From the NCBI RefSeq assembly GCF_013149785.1, contig NZ_JABEZU010000003.1, forward strand, positions 186,001-250,000: 64,000 nucleotides of DNA, given 5' to 3'. Shown piece by piece: positions 21,786 to 30,896 of this stretch; positions within the stretch are counted from its first letter, which is position 1, and each line of letters begins with the position of its first letter. The notes beneath the pieces were generated by a model. The model made no database searches and had not been told where the DNA came from. It was given only the letters and a program-made list of their open reading frames with translations. Both the position numbers and the translations under genes were made by a program. This stretch comes from Isoptericola halotolerans. Its GTDB lineage: Bacteria > Actinomycetota > Actinomycetes > Actinomycetales > Cellulomonadaceae.

Positions 21786-23308
21786 CCGACGACCGCCGTG
21801 ACGACCGTCGTGATGCTCGGGGACGCCAGCGTGGCGCCGCCCGCTCCCGCGGGCAGGGCCACCGCACCTCCCAGGCGCCCTCGCAGCGGCGCCGGGCCAC
21901 CGACCCGGCCCGCACCGCCGCCTACGACGTGCTGCGCGAGGTCGACGCCTCGGACGCCTACGCCAACCTGGTGCTGCCGCCGCTGCTGCGTGAGCGCGGC
22001 ATCGCCGGGCGCGACGCCGCCTTCGCCACCGAGCTCGCCTACGGCACCCTGCGCCTGCGCGGGCGCTACGACGCGATCCTGTCCCGCTGCGTCAGCAGAC
22101 CCCTGGACCAGCTCGACCCCGAGGTCCTCGACGTGCTGCGCCTCGGGGCCCACCAGCTCCTCGGCATGCGGGTGCCCGCCCATGCTGCGGTCTCCGAGAC
22201 CGTCGGGCTGTGCCGCGACCGGGTGGGGGCCGGTCCGGCCCAGATGGTCAACGCCGTCCTGCGGGCGGTGGGACGCACGAGCCTGTCCGACTGGCTCGAC
22301 CGGATCCGCGCGGAGGCCCCGGACGAGACCACGGCGCTCGCGCTCACCGGCTCGCACCCGGTGTGGATCACCCGCGCCCTGCGCGAGGCCCTGCACGGCA
22401 CCGGACGCTCCACCGACGAGCTCGCCGACCTGCTCGAGGCCGACAACACCGCCCCGCGCGTCACGCTCGTCGCGCGCCCCGGCCTCGTCGAGGCCGATGA
22501 GCTGACCGCCGGCGACCGGGAGGCCCGCCTGAGCCCGGGTCGGTGGGCGCCGACGGCCCACGTGCTTGCCTCCGGCACCGACCCTGCCGCCCTGCAGGCC
22601 GTGGGCGACGGACGCGCCGGCGTCCAGGACGAGGGCTCCCAGCTCGTCACCCTGGCCCTGGCCGCCGCACCGCTGGGAGGCCGCGACGAGCGCTGGCTGG
22701 ACCTGTGCGCCGGCCCGGGCGGCAAGGCGGCGCTCCTCGGCGCGCTCGCAGCCGGGCGGGGCGCGCGCCTCGTGGCCAACGAGGTCCAGCCGCACCGCAC
22801 CCGGCTCGTGCGCCAGGGGATGCGCGCCGTGCCCGACGACGCCGTGGAGGCGGTCCGGACCGGGGACGGGCGCGAGGTCGGTACCGAGGAGCCCGGTGCC
22901 TACGACCGCGTCCTCGTCGACGCCCCCTGCACCGGCCTGGGCGCGCTGCGCCGTCGTCCCGAGTCCCGATGGCGCCGCACGCCGGCCGACCTCGGCACGC
23001 TGACGGGTCTGCAGTCCGAGCTCCTCGGTTCTGCGCTGGACGCCGTGCGGCCCGGGGGAGTGGTGGCGTACGTGACCTGCTCGCCGCACCTCGCCGAGAC
23101 GCGCCTGGTGGTCGACGACGTGCTGCGCCGCCGCGAGGACGTCGAGCGCCTGGACGCGCGCGCCGTGGTGCGCGACGTGCTCGTCCCGGGCGCCGAGATC
23201 GACCTCGGGGCCGACGACGGCGGAGCGGGTGGCCTGGACGTCCAGCTCTGGCCGCACGTGCACGGCACCGACGCGATGCACCTGACGCTGCTGCGCCGGA
23301 CGGCCTGA
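21782..23308 (+). CDS. rsmB: 16S rRNA (cytosine-C5) methyltransferase RsmB/Sun
   Basis: 508 residues. A basic N-terminal tail of 45 residues precedes the NusB-like RNA-binding domain (about 46-175) and the SAM-dependent domain (about 220-508). [12 protein letters not shown] binds SAM; the two catalytic cysteines lie in DAPCTGLG and VTCSPH. RSPESRW-type sequence is read as RRPESRW. Methylates C967 of 16S rRNA in E. coli. ATGA overlap with fmt. Confidence 0.95.
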   Translation: MTDDRRDDRRDARGRQRGAARSRGQGHRTSQAPSQRRRATDPARTAAYDVLREVDASDAYANLVLPPLLRERGIAGRDAAFATELAYGTLRLRGRYDAILSRCVSRPLDQLDPEVLDVLRLGAHQLLGMRVPAHAAVSETVGLCRDRVGAGPAQMVNAVLRAVGRTSLSDWLDRIRAEAPDETTALALTGSHPVWITRALREALHGTGRSTDELADLLEADNTAPRVTLVARPGLVEADELTAGDREARLSPGRWAPTAHVLASGTDPAALQAVGDGRAGVQDEGSQLVTLALAAAPLGGRDERWLDLCAGPGGKAALLGALAAGRGARLVANEVQPHRTRLVRQGMRAVPDDAVEAVRTGDGREVGTEEPGAYDRVLVDAPCTGLGALRRRPESRWRRTPADLGTLTGLQSELLGSALDAVRPGGVVAYVTCSPHLAETRLVVDDVLRRREDVERLDARAVVRDVLVPGAEIDLGADDGGAGGLDVQLWPHVHGTDAMHLTLLRRTA

Positions 23309-23322
23309 GCAGACCCTCGCCG

Positions 23323-23339
23323 CGACGACGCGGTCGTCG
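23323..23339 (+). terminator. Stem-loop after rsmB
   Basis: CGACGAC (23323-23329) and GTCGTCG (23333-23339) around GCG, 14 nt after the stop; flanking GCCGCG and GCGGCG may lengthen the structure. No U-tract. Confidence 0.5.
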
Positions 23340-23424
23340 ACCGGGTCTCCGCGGCGACGGACGAACCCTGCGACCGTGGCGGGGGCGATGGTGAGGGTCT
23401 GCTGCAACGGCTCACACACCCCGT

Positions 23425-23494
23425 CAGGTTTTCCTTGCCACCTCGGCCAGTGTCGGGATAACCTGACCACCCTGGACGTTGCCGCGAAAACCTG
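23425..23494 (+). promoter_or_regulatory. hipBA promoter with 9-bp inverted operator half-sites
   Basis: CAGGTTTTC (23425-23433) and GAAAACCTG (23486-23494) are perfect complements. Between them lie -35 TTGCCA (23435-23440) and -10 TAACCT (23459-23464) with an 18-bp spacer. One half-site therefore abuts the -35 box and the other lies about 20 nt after the start point, the pattern expected of a HipB-type autorepressor whose DNA is bridged by a HipA-HipB complex. Confidence 0.6.
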
Positions 23495-23513
23495 TCACAG
23501 GAGAGGTGCTGTC

Positions 23514-23768
23514 ATGCCCGAGAGCGCACGCTGGACGCACGCACGCAGTTCTCGTGACATCGGCCGGTTCGTCCAGCAGGCCCGCCGACGTCGCGGCACC
23601 AGCCAGGCGGCGCTCGCGGATGAGCTTGGACTGACCCGGCAGTATGTGTCCGAGGTCGAGTCCGGCGCCGGGAATCTCTACATCACCCGGCTGTTCGAGA
23701 TGTTCGACGAGCTCGGCATCGACGTGCGCCTCGCCGAAAGGACCAGGGATGGCAGCGACGGAGATTGA
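23514..23768 (+). CDS. hipB: HipB-like antitoxin, XRE-family HTH
   Basis: 84 residues. The helix-turn-helix spans about residues 17-70: DIGRFVQQARRRRGTSQAALADELGLTRQ followed by YVSEVESG. The ATG at 23514 is taken as the start because GGAGAGG stands 8 nt before it; the open frame upstream includes a Cys-rich stretch that overlaps the operator. It should bind the inverted repeat upstream and neutralise the kinase that follows, with which it overlaps by 20 nt. Confidence 0.88.
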   Translation: MPESARWTHARSSRDIGRFVQQARRRRGTSQAALADELGLTRQYVSEVESGAGNLYITRLFEMFDELGIDVRLAERTRDGSDGD

Positions 23769-25029
23769 CGCCTGGCTCTACGGCAGCCGGATCGCCCGCT
23801 TCACCTCTCGCCGGACGGCGAACAGTGTGCCTCGGGCCGATCTCGTCTGGGACCCGGGCGCGGCCGACCGCTGGGGCTACGGATCGCGGATCCTGTCCCA
23901 CCTGCTGCCGATCGAGCAGGACTCGCCACCCTCGCCCGCACGCGCCAGCGCCTGGCTCGACGGCCTCATGCCCGAGGGGCGTGTGCGCGACAACATGGCG
24001 ATGGAGGCGGGGGTCGATCCCGAGGACGCCGTCGGCTTCTTCGGCGCGTACGGCGGCGACACGGTCGGTGCGTTGGAGTTCGTGGCGGCGGACTTCAGCC
24101 CGCGGCGTCACCCGCAGGAGCCGGTCCTGCTCGACGACGACGGGGTCGGCGCACTGCTGCGCGAGACGCTGGCTCGCGCCGGTGGGCAGGGCCGCAGCCA
24201 GCACCTGACCAGCTCGCTGCCCGGCATGGAACCCAAGATCGGGCTCGTCCACGCCGACGGCACGTGGTCCCGGGCGTCGCCCGACCAGCCGACCACGCAC
24301 ATCCTCAAGGTCGCACGCGCCGCTGACTCGCCCACAGCCGACCTCGTCGACACCGAGGCGGCGGCGCTCGACCTCGCCCGGCGCATCGGCCTGACCACGA
24401 TCGACGCCCGCGTCGAGACGTTCGACGACATGCGGTGCATCGTGGTCTCCCGCTACGACCGCGTGCCCGATGCCGACGCGCCCGGCGGGCTGCGTCGCAT
24501 CCACCAGGAGGACGCCGCCCAGGCGCTCGGGATCAACACCCGCGACCCGGAGCGCAAGTTCCAGCACGGACGGGCGCTGCCCTCGTTGGCCCGGATCGCC
24601 CAGGTGCTGCGCGACGACGGGGCGCGGCCGGACCCGCTCCTGGCGCTGACCGCGCTGAACCTCGCCGTCGGGAACACCGACGCCCACGCGAAGAACATCT
24701 CGATGCTGCGTCGCCAGGACGGCACCGTGGCTCTCGCCCCCGCCTACGACGTCTCGATGCACCTGCACCACTCCCACGCCTCGCGCGTCTTCGCGATGGA
24801 CGTCGCCGGCGAGCGGGACATGGATGCGATCACGGGGGCGCACCTCGTCGCCGAGGGCGTCGCGTGGGGCCTGCCCCGCCGACGGGCGGCACGCGTCGTG
24901 ACGCGGACCCTCGACGACCTCAGGGCGGCGCTGGGCGAGATCGACCGGGACATGCACCCGGGTGTCCCGGTCGAGGCATGGCGCACGGTGGTCGACCGCA
25001 CGGACACGCTGCGCCGTGCGGTCGACTGA
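23749..25029 (+). CDS. hipA: HipA-like serine/threonine kinase toxin
   Basis: 426 residues, full length. The N-terminal subdomain (HipA_N, about 1-105) is followed by the kinase: GMEPKIGLV (ATP-side loop), HILKVAR (ATP-binding Lys), VSRYDR, the catalytic loop NTDAHAKN (Asp and Asn) and the metal-binding APAYDV. E. coli HipA phosphorylates glutamyl-tRNA synthetase and induces persistence; the target here is not known. AAAGGA precedes the ATG inside hipB. All catalytic residues look intact, so the module is probably active. Confidence 0.93.
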   Translation: MAATEIDAWLYGSRIARFTSRRTANSVPRADLVWDPGAADRWGYGSRILSHLLPIEQDSPPSPARASAWLDGLMPEGRVRDNMAMEAGVDPEDAVGFFGAYGGDTVGALEFVAADFSPRRHPQEPVLLDDDGVGALLRETLARAGGQGRSQHLTSSLPGMEPKIGLVHADGTWSRASPDQPTTHILKVARAADSPTADLVDTEAAALDLARRIGLTTIDARVETFDDMRCIVVSRYDRVPDADAPGGLRRIHQEDAAQALGINTRDPERKFQHGRALPSLARIAQVLRDDGARPDPLLALTALNLAVGNTDAHAKNISMLRRQDGTVALAPAYDVSMHLHHSHASRVFAMDVAGERDMDAITGAHLVAEGVAWGLPRRRAARVVTRTLDDLRAALGEIDRDMHPGVPVEAWRTVVDRTDTLRRAVD

Positions 25030-25566
25030 TCAGTGCAGCGATCGCTGGAGCAGCATCGTGCTGACGCTCCGGCCGTGCTTGACTCCGACGTCGTGCAGGG
25101 TGCCGACCACCTCGAAGCCCAGGCGCCGGTGCAGCGGCAGCGACCCGGCGGCCGCGGGGTCGTCGGCGACGACGGCGATGAGCTGCCGCACGCCGGCCAG
25201 CGAGCAGGCGTCGATCAGCGCCGAGAGGAGCCGGGTGCCCGTCCCGCGACCCTGGGCGGCGGGGGAGAGGTAGATCGTCGTCTCGGCGGTGTGACGGTAG
25301 GCGGCCTTCGGGCGCCACGGGGCGGCGTAGGCGTACCCCACGACGGCGCCGTCGACCTCCGCGACGAGGAACGGCAGCCCGCGGCCGGCCAGGTCGTCGA
25401 GGCGGGCCTGCCAGATCTCCGCCCCGGGCGGTTCCTCGTCGAACGTCACGGCGGTGCCGAGCACGTACGGCTCGAGGACGGCGGCGACGGCGGGCAGGTC
25501 GTCCCGCCTCGCGGCGCGGACGACGGGCCGGGTGTCCGGGGAGGCAGGGCGTGCTGAGGTGTTCAC
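25030..25566 (-). CDS. GNAT acetyltransferase, phosphinothricin acetyltransferase-like
   Basis: 178 residues. Acetyl-CoA binding motif A is read as LSPAAQGRGTGTRLL. The opening RAARRDDLPAVAAVLEPYV and VTFDEEPP are typical of the Pat/Bar/YwnH group, which acetylates phosphinothricin or methionine sulfone-like amino acids. GTG at 25566 is favoured since a -10 box (AGCGTA on the plus strand, 25573-25578) ends 6 nt before it. Convergent with hipA, their stops being adjacent. Confidence 0.87.
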   Translation of the reverse strand: MNTSARPASPDTRPVVRAARRDDLPAVAAVLEPYVLGTAVTFDEEPPGAEIWQARLDDLAGRGLPFLVAEVDGAVVGYAYAAPWRPKAAYRHTAETTIYLSPAAQGRGTGTRLLSALIDACSLAGVRQLIAVVADDPAAAGSLPLHRRLGFEVVGTLHDVGVKHGRSVSTMLLQRSLH

Positions 25567-25677
25567 GGCGCGAGCGTAGTGCGCCGGTGACGGATGCAGA
25601 GGTTGATCGGCGCCGTGCGAGCGCCGCGACCCGGACTCGACCAGGATGGGACCCGACCAGGAGAGGTCCTGACCGGA

Positions 25678-25704
25678 TGTCGAGAACGCGGACCGGGCTG
25701 CGTC
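25678..25704 (+). promoter_or_regulatory. Putative ECF42-dependent promoter
   Basis: TGTCGA (25678-25683) and CGTC (25701-25704) are separated by 17 bp. As I recall it, the ECF42 group recognises TGTCGA at -35 and CGA/TC at -10, so the sigma factor encoded two genes on probably drives this operon. Leader about 40 nt with AAGGAG before the start. Confidence 0.6.
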
Positions 25705-25752
25705 CCCGTGGTGAGAGCGGCTACGAGAGCCGTCCCGACGAAGGAGAGCGCG

Positions 25753-26160
25753 ATGACCAAGTACCTGCTGCTCAAGCACTACCGCGGCGCACCGACGGCC
25801 GTGAACGACGTCCCGATGGACCGGTGGACGCCGGACGAGGTGTCCGCCCACATCCAGTACATGAACGACTTCGCCGCGCGGCTCGAGGCCACGGGCGAGT
25901 ACGTGGACGGCCAGGCCCTCTCGCCGGAGGGCATGTTCGTCCGGTACGACGGCGAGGGGCGGCCCCCGGTCACCGACGGGCCGTTCCCGGAGACCAAGGA
26001 CCTCATCGCGGGATGGATGGTCATCGACGTCGAGGACCACGACCGTGCCGTCGAGCTGGCCGGCGAGCTGTCGGCTGCTCCCGGCGCCGGCGGCGAGCCG
26101 ATCCATGAGTGGCTCGAGGTGCGCCCGTTCCTGACCGCACCGCCGACCATCACGGAGTGA
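25753..26160 (+). CDS. DGPF-domain (YCII-related) protein
   Basis: 135 residues. KYLLLKHYRG at the start and TDGPFPETKDLIAGWMVIDV in the middle are the signature of the DGPF (PhnB/YCII-like) family; a ferredoxin-like fold is expected. Genes of this family regularly precede ECF42 sigma factors and are among their targets; the function is unknown. AAGGAG stands 8 nt before the ATG. The sigma factor follows after 4 nt. Confidence 0.9.
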   Translation: MTKYLLLKHYRGAPTAVNDVPMDRWTPDEVSAHIQYMNDFAARLEATGEYVDGQALSPEGMFVRYDGEGRPPVTDGPFPETKDLIAGWMVIDVEDHDRAVELAGELSAAPGAGGEPIHEWLEVRPFLTAPPTITE

Positions 26161-26164
26161 GGCC

Positions 26165-27307
26165 GTGGACGACACCCTGCTGAGAACCCTCACGCCCAGG
26201 GTGATCGGCGTCCTCTGCCGTCGCGGAGCCGACTTCGCGACGGCAGAGGACGCCGTGCAGGAGGCTCTCCTGGAGGCCGTGCGACGGTGGCCCCACGACC
26301 CGCCGCGCGACCCGCAGGGCTGGCTCGTCACCGTCGCCTGGCGCAAGTTCCTCGACGCCGTCCGCGCGGACATGTCGCGACGACGGCGCGAGGAGCAGGT
26401 CGAGGCCGAGCCCCCGCACGGGCCGGGTGCGGCGTCCGACGACACCCTCCGCCTGTACTTCCTGTGCACCCACCCGACCCTGACGCCCTCGTCGGCCGTC
26501 GCGCTGACGCTGCGTGCGGTCGGTGGCCTCAGCACGCGTCAGATCGCCCAGGCCTACCTGGTCCCCGAGGCGACGATGGCGCAGCGGATCAGCCGGGCGA
26601 AGCGCGCCGTGTCGGGCGTCCGTCTCGACCGACCCGGCGACGTCACCACCGTGCTGCGCGTGCTCTACCTCGTCTTCAACGAGGGGTACACCGGTGACGT
26701 GGACCTCGCGGCCGAGGCGATCCGGCTCACCCGTGAGCTGCGGGCGATGGTCGACGCCCCGGAGGTCTCGGGCCTGCTCGCCCTGATGCTCCTGCACCAC
26801 GCCCGACGCCCGGCACGGACCCGGGCCGACGGGAGCCTCGTGCCCCTCGCCGAGCAGGACCGCGGACAGTGGGACACGGAGCTGATCGCCGAGGGGGTCG
26901 AGGTCCTCCAGGCGGCGCTCGTGCGTGACCGGCTGGGCGAGTACCAGGCACAGGCAGCCGTCGCGGCGCTGCACGCCGACGCGCGGACGGTCGCGGAGAC
27001 CGACTGGGTGCAGATCGTCGAGTGGTACGACGAGCTGGTGCGCCTCACCGAGAACCCGGTGGCACGGCTCAACCGTGCCGTCGCCGTCGGCGAGGCGGAC
27101 GGGGCGCGGGCCGGGATGGCCGCGCTGTCCGAGCTCGACCCCGGCCTGCCGCGGTTCACGGCAGCGGCAGCCTACCTGCACGAGCGCGACGGCGACCGCG
27201 CGACCGCAGCGCGCCTGTACGCGCAGGCCGCCGGGACGGCGACGAGCGCGGCCGAACGTGACCACCTGACCCGTCAGGCGGCTCGGCTCCACGTCGAGCG
27301 TGCGTGA
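26165..27307 (+). CDS. ECF sigma factor, ECF42 type with C-terminal extension
   Basis: 380 residues, GTG start. Sigma region 2 spans about 8-75 (FATAEDAVQEALLEAVRRWP) and region 4 about 105-165 (LSTRQIAQAYLVPEATMAQRISRAK). A helical extension of about 200 residues follows, including LVFNEGYTG and the LNRAVAVGEADG segment, TPR-like repeats found only in ECF42 proteins. No anti-sigma factor is encoded nearby, as usual in this group; activity is thought to depend on the C-terminal extension. Likely transcribes its own operon. Confidence 0.92.
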   Translation: MDDTLLRTLTPRVIGVLCRRGADFATAEDAVQEALLEAVRRWPHDPPRDPQGWLVTVAWRKFLDAVRADMSRRRREEQVEAEPPHGPGAASDDTLRLYFLCTHPTLTPSSAVALTLRAVGGLSTRQIAQAYLVPEATMAQRISRAKRAVSGVRLDRPGDVTTVLRVLYLVFNEGYTGDVDLAAEAIRLTRELRAMVDAPEVSGLLALMLLHHARRPARTRADGSLVPLAEQDRGQWDTELIAEGVEVLQAALVRDRLGEYQAQAAVAALHADARTVAETDWVQIVEWYDELVRLTENPVARLNRAVAVGEADGARAGMAALSELDPGLPRFTAAAAYLHERDGDRATAARLYAQAAGTATSAAERDHLTRQAARLHVERA

Positions 27308-27325
27308 GCGTGGTGCTCGGTGGTG

Positions 27326-27751
27326 TCAGACGCCGGCGGGCGGCCATGATCCGATGATCACGGCCATGACGGCGAACGTCACCAGCTCGTGGGCGACGTT
27401 CAGGATGGTCAGTCCGCGCGGGCGTCCCTCGAAGGCGTCGTGGGTGACGAACCGCGCCGCGGTGAACCCCGCCCAGAGGAAGCCCGCCGTCGCGAGGGCG
27501 GCGGCGAGGAAGCCCCCGCCGTAGAACTCCCAGGCGATGTAGGTCGCGCCGGCCAGTACCCAGGCGGACACGAAGCTGACGATCACGGTGACGAGGATCG
27601 GGCCGACGGCGCTTCCCTGCTTGTCCGGGTCGACGTGCGCGAGGCGCATCCACCTGTTCCCGAAGACCTTCGGCGTGTACCAGATCGAGCCGACGACCAT
27701 GGTGGAGACCGTGGCCACCACGACGGCCCAGTAGTTGATGTCGGGAACCAT
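27326..27751 (-). CDS. DUF1761 membrane protein
   Basis: 141 residues with four hydrophobic segments. [21 protein letters not shown] and the adjacent PKVFGNRWM are the family opening; a C-terminal [14 protein letters not shown] completes it. Function unknown. ATG start with AAGGAG 7 nt upstream. Its promoter region is shared with the divergent rpe. Confidence 0.88.
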   Translation of the reverse strand: MVPDINYWAVVVATVSTMVVGSIWYTPKVFGNRWMRLAHVDPDKQGSAVGPILVTVIVSFVSAWVLAGATYIAWEFYGGGFLAAALATAGFLWAGFTAARFVTHDAFEGRPRGLTILNVAHELVTFAVMAVIIGSWPPAGV

Positions 27752-27808
27752 GCGATGCTCCTTCGCTCGCGCACTTACCAGAAGGCGACCGGCCCTACGC
27801 TGGGCATC

Positions 27809-28471
27809 ATGGCAGCCTTGATCAACCCGAGCATCCTGTCGGCCGACTTCGCCAACCTGGAGCGGGACCTGCAGCTCATCGCCGGCGCGGACTACGCGCA
27901 CGTCGATGTCATGGACAACCACTTCGTGCCCAACCTGACGCTCGGCCTGCCCGTGTTCGAGCGGCTGGCGCAGGTGTCGCCGGTGCCGCTCGACGGCCAC
28001 CTCATGATCGAGGACCCCGACCGGTGGGCTCCAGCGTTCGCCGAGGCGGGCGCGGCGTCGGTCACGTTCCACGCCGAGGCGGCGCAGGCACCGGTCCGGC
28101 TCGCCCGTGAGCTGCGCCGCCTGGGCGCGCGGGCGGGGGTGGCGCTGCGGCCCGCGACACCGGTGGAGCCCTTCCTGGACCTGCTGGCAGAGGTCGACAT
28201 GATCCTCGTCATGACCGTCGAGCCAGGGTTCGGGGGGCAGTCGTTCATCGAGGGCACGTTGCCCAAGATCCGGCGTGCCCGGCAGGCCGTCAGCGAGTCC
28301 GGCCTGGACGTGCACATCCAGGTCGACGGGGGAGTCTCCCGGGACACGATCGAGCGCGCCGCCGACGCCGGCGCCAACGTCTTCGTCGCAGGCTCGGCGG
28401 TGTTCGGTGCGGAGAACGTCCCGGCAGAGATCGGGGCGCTCCGCGACCTGGCGAGCCGGCACACGAACTGA
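27809..28471 (+). CDS. rpe: Ribulose-phosphate 3-epimerase
   Basis: 220 residues, complete TIM barrel; interconverts ribulose 5-phosphate and xylulose 5-phosphate. [27 protein letters not shown] (metal-binding His, Asp), [18 protein letters not shown] and QVDGGV are all present. TACGCT at 27796-27801 ends 7 nt before the ATG (leaderless). In many relatives rpe follows rsmB directly; here about 4.5 kb of accessory genes separate them. Confidence 0.96.
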   Translation: MAALINPSILSADFANLERDLQLIAGADYAHVDVMDNHFVPNLTLGLPVFERLAQVSPVPLDGHLMIEDPDRWAPAFAEAGAASVTFHAEAAQAPVRLARELRRLGARAGVALRPATPVEPFLDLLAEVDMILVMTVEPGFGGQSFIEGTLPKIRRARQAVSESGLDVHIQVDGGVSRDTIERAADAGANVFVAGSAVFGAENVPAEIGALRDLASRHTN

Positions 28472-28507
28472 CGCAAGGACGACGGCTTTCGCGACATCTT
28501 CCTGGGT

Positions 28508-28996
28508 ATGAGGACGAAGGACGCGCACATCCCGGGCGGAGCAGGACTCGCCGCCGTCGCAGCCCTCACCATCGCCGCATGTGGTGCCGGTGACGGTGAC
28601 GAGACGTGCTTCGACTGGGCGGTGCACGACACCCCGGTGCAGGCCGCGCAAGACGCCCTGGTGGTCCGCGGCGCCGTCGTCGGTGCGGCGGGGGAGGGCG
28701 CGGCCTGGGGCGTGCGCGCGGCGCGGTGGGACGTCGCCGTCGACGAGGTGCTCGCCGGCGAGGGCGTCGAGGCAGGTCAGCAGGTCACGGTGCTGTCCTC
28801 GCCGGAGACCTGCAACGGCGGGCGCGGCCCCTACCCGGTGGGTGACCCCCTCGACGTCGACGGTGAGGTCGTCGTCCTCCTGCACGACGACGCCGAGCTC
28901 GGGTTCCGGACGGTCACGCCGTTCGACGGCGTCGTTGCCGTCGGGCCCGGCGGGGACCTGCCCGCGCGGTGGCCGTCGGACCACCGCCGTCCGTGA
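28508..28996 (+). CDS. Putative lipoprotein of unknown function
   Basis: 162 residues. The N-terminal signal ends in a lipobox ALTIAACG, so export and lipidation at Cys25 are expected. The rest is an acidic beta-rich domain with two further cysteines (CFDW and ETCNGG), which might form a disulfide. No family recognised. Ribosome site poor. It lies between rpe and the convergent mgtE. Confidence 0.7.
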   Translation: MRTKDAHIPGGAGLAAVAALTIAACGAGDGDETCFDWAVHDTPVQAAQDALVVRGAVVGAAGEGAAWGVRAARWDVAVDEVLAGEGVEAGQQVTVLSSPETCNGGRGPYPVGDPLDVDGEVVVLLHDDAELGFRTVTPFDGVVAVGPGGDLPARWPSDHRRP

Positions 28997-29002
28997 CGGG
29001 AC

Positions 29003-30349
29003 CTAGATGCCCAGCACGGCTCGGGCGATGAGGAAGTAGACGATGAGCCCCGTCGCGTCGATGAACGTCGTGATGAACGGGTTGGAGAAGACCGCGGGGT
29101 CGACCCGGAGCTTGCGCGCCACGATCGGCATCACGCCCCCGACCGAGGCGGCGAGCGTGCACACGGCGACGAGGGTCAGGCCGACCACCAGGCCGATGTC
29201 GGTCCCGTAGAGCAGTCCGACGACCGCGAGCCCGAGCGCGCCGAGCAGGGTGCCCAGCAGCAGCCCGACCCGGACCTCCCGGCCCAGCACGCGCAGCACG
29301 TCGCGAGGGCGGACGTCGTCGAGCGCCAGGGCCCGCGTGATCGTCGTGGCTGCCTGGTTGCCGGTGTTCCCGCCCGTGCCGATCAGCAGCGGGACGAACA
29401 GGCTCAGGACGACCATCCGCTCGAGCGTCTCCTCGAAGACGCCGAGCACCTGGACGGTCAGCGAGGCACCGACGGCCAGGGCGAGCAGCCAGACCACCCG
29501 AGCGCGCACGACGGCGGTGATCGGCGTCGCCAGGTAGGGCCGACGCAGCGGTTCGGCACCACCGGAGCGTGCGGCGTCCTCCGACTCGGCCTCCTCGAGG
29601 ATCGACAGCGCGTCGTCGACCGTCAGGATGCCGACGAGACGCGACTCGTTGTCCGTCACGGGCAGGGCGAGCAGCTTGCGGTCTGCGCACTCACGGGCCG
29701 CGAGCTCGGCGTCGGCCGTGGCCAGGACCGCGAACGGCTCGTTCATGACGGACTCGATCGTGTCGCCCGGGGATGCCCGCAGCACGTCACGCAGGCTCAC
29801 GACGCCGACCAGCCGCCGGCTGTGGTCCACCACCGGCACGGTGTAGATCGTCTCGGCGTCGTCGAGCCGGAGCCGGATCCGCTGCAGGGTGTCGCCGACG
29901 GTCGTGCCGGGTGAGGTGGTGGCGTACTCGGGGCTCATGCGCCGGCCGATGGACCGCTGCGGGTAACCGAGCACGGCCGACGTCATGTCGCGCTCGTGCT
30001 GGGGGAGCCCGCGCAGCAGGCGGTGGGCCACCTTGGCGGGCAGCTCGTCCAGGAGGGGGACGCGATCGTCCGGGTCCAGGTCCATGAAGAGCCGTGCGAC
30101 CTCGTCGTCCTGCAGGGCGTGCACGAGCTCTCCCTGCAGGACCGGGTCGAGGCCCTCGAAGACCTCGAGGGCCACGTCCTTGGGCAGGAGCCGGTAGAGG
30201 ACGGCGCGGTCGCGGCGACCGAGCCGCTCGAGGACGTCGATGACGTCGACGGGGGAGAGGCCGGCGAGCGTCCTGCTCGCGGCCGTGAGCCGACCTTCGG
30301 CCAGGTCGTCCTCGACGGAGGTGATGAAGTCGTCCTCGCGGGTCGTCAC
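29003..30349 (-). CDS. mgtE: Magnesium transporter MgtE
   Basis: 448 residues. Order of domains: superhelical N domain (about 15-130, ending before GYPQRSIGR), CBS pair (about 135-260; VVSLRDVL and VGILTVDDAL), connecting helix and five membrane helices (about 280-448). The pore signature GTGGNTGNQAATTITRAL is intact, as is the final DATGLIVYFLIA. GTG start with GGAGG 6 nt upstream; the open frame reaches further but crosses the promoter region. No Mg-sensing leader is obvious. Confidence 0.95.
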   Translation of the reverse strand: MTTREDDFITSVEDDLAEGRLTAASRTLAGLSPVDVIDVLERLGRRDRAVLYRLLPKDVALEVFEGLDPVLQGELVHALQDDEVARLFMDLDPDDRVPLLDELPAKVAHRLLRGLPQHERDMTSAVLGYPQRSIGRRMSPEYATTSPGTTVGDTLQRIRLRLDDAETIYTVPVVDHSRRLVGVVSLRDVLRASPGDTIESVMNEPFAVLATADAELAARECADRKLLALPVTDNESRLVGILTVDDALSILEEAESEDAARSGGAEPLRRPYLATPITAVVRARVVWLLALAVGASLTVQVLGVFEETLERMVVLSLFVPLLIGTGGNTGNQAATTITRALALDDVRPRDVLRVLGREVRVGLLLGTLLGALGLAVVGLLYGTDIGLVVGLTLVAVCTLAASVGGVMPIVARKLRVDPAVFSNPFITTFIDATGLIVYFLIARAVLGI

Positions 30350-30536
30350 GGGAGGCCTCCGTCCGGGGTGGTTCGCCGCGCAGGTGATGACGGCGCGATC
30401 GGGGGTCAGGCTATCCGATCCGGTGCGGGAGGCTTCGAGATAAATAGTGTGCCAAGCGCATCCTGACACTGTGACCTCCGTCCCGTAGGACGAAACCCCG
30501 CACGGACGACAGGGGGTCGGCGTCTAGGCTGGCGAC
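30350..30536. promoter_or_regulatory. Divergent promoter region mgtE / hisE
   Basis: 187 bp with an AT-rich centre. For hisE, TAGGCT (30525-30530) lies 6 nt before the GTG. For mgtE, a TAGCCT box is read on the minus strand (30408-30413). An imperfect palindrome, AGTGT and ACACT with 15 nt between, lies near 30446-30470. I see no riboswitch. Confidence 0.4.
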
Positions 30537-30800
30537 GTGAAGACCTTCGACTCCCTGTTCGCCGAGCTGTCCGAGAAGGCCCGATCCCGACCTGCCGGGT
30601 CCGGGACGGTCGCCCAGCTGGACGCCGGCGTGCACGCGATCGGCAAGAAGATCGTCGAGGAGGCTGCCGAGGTGTGGATGGCGGCCGAGCACGAGTCCGA
30701 CGAGGCCGCCGCCGAGGAGATCTCGCAGCTGCTGTATCACCTGCAGGTGCTCATGGTGGCCAAGGGACTCACCCTGGAAGACGTGTACGCGCATCTGTGA
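30537..30800 (+). CDS. hisE: Phosphoribosyl-ATP pyrophosphatase
   Basis: 87 residues of the all-alpha MazG-like fold: [18 protein letters not shown] carries the metal-binding Glu residues, followed by [14 protein letters not shown]. Hydrolyses phosphoribosyl-ATP to phosphoribosyl-AMP in histidine synthesis. GTG start directly at the predicted transcription start. Confidence 0.96.
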   Translation: MKTFDSLFAELSEKARSRPAGSGTVAQLDAGVHAIGKKIVEEAAEVWMAAEHESDEAAAEEISQLLYHLQVLMVAKGLTLEDVYAHL

Positions 30801-30896
30801 GCGCCCGGCGGGCCGTCGGCGCCCCGACCCCGCCGCAGCGCGTGCTCCTGACCGCACCACCGTCGTCGTCCCGCCCGATCCGAACGAGGTAATCCG

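Noticed and set aside
23376-23513. N-terminal extension of the HipB-like protein with several cysteines
   Set aside because: It would span the promoter and both operator half-sites; the ATG at 23514 has a proper ribosome site.
30350-30470. Possible Mg-sensing leader (M-box) for mgtE
   Set aside because: The likely leader is only about 50 nt and no M-box sequence is seen.
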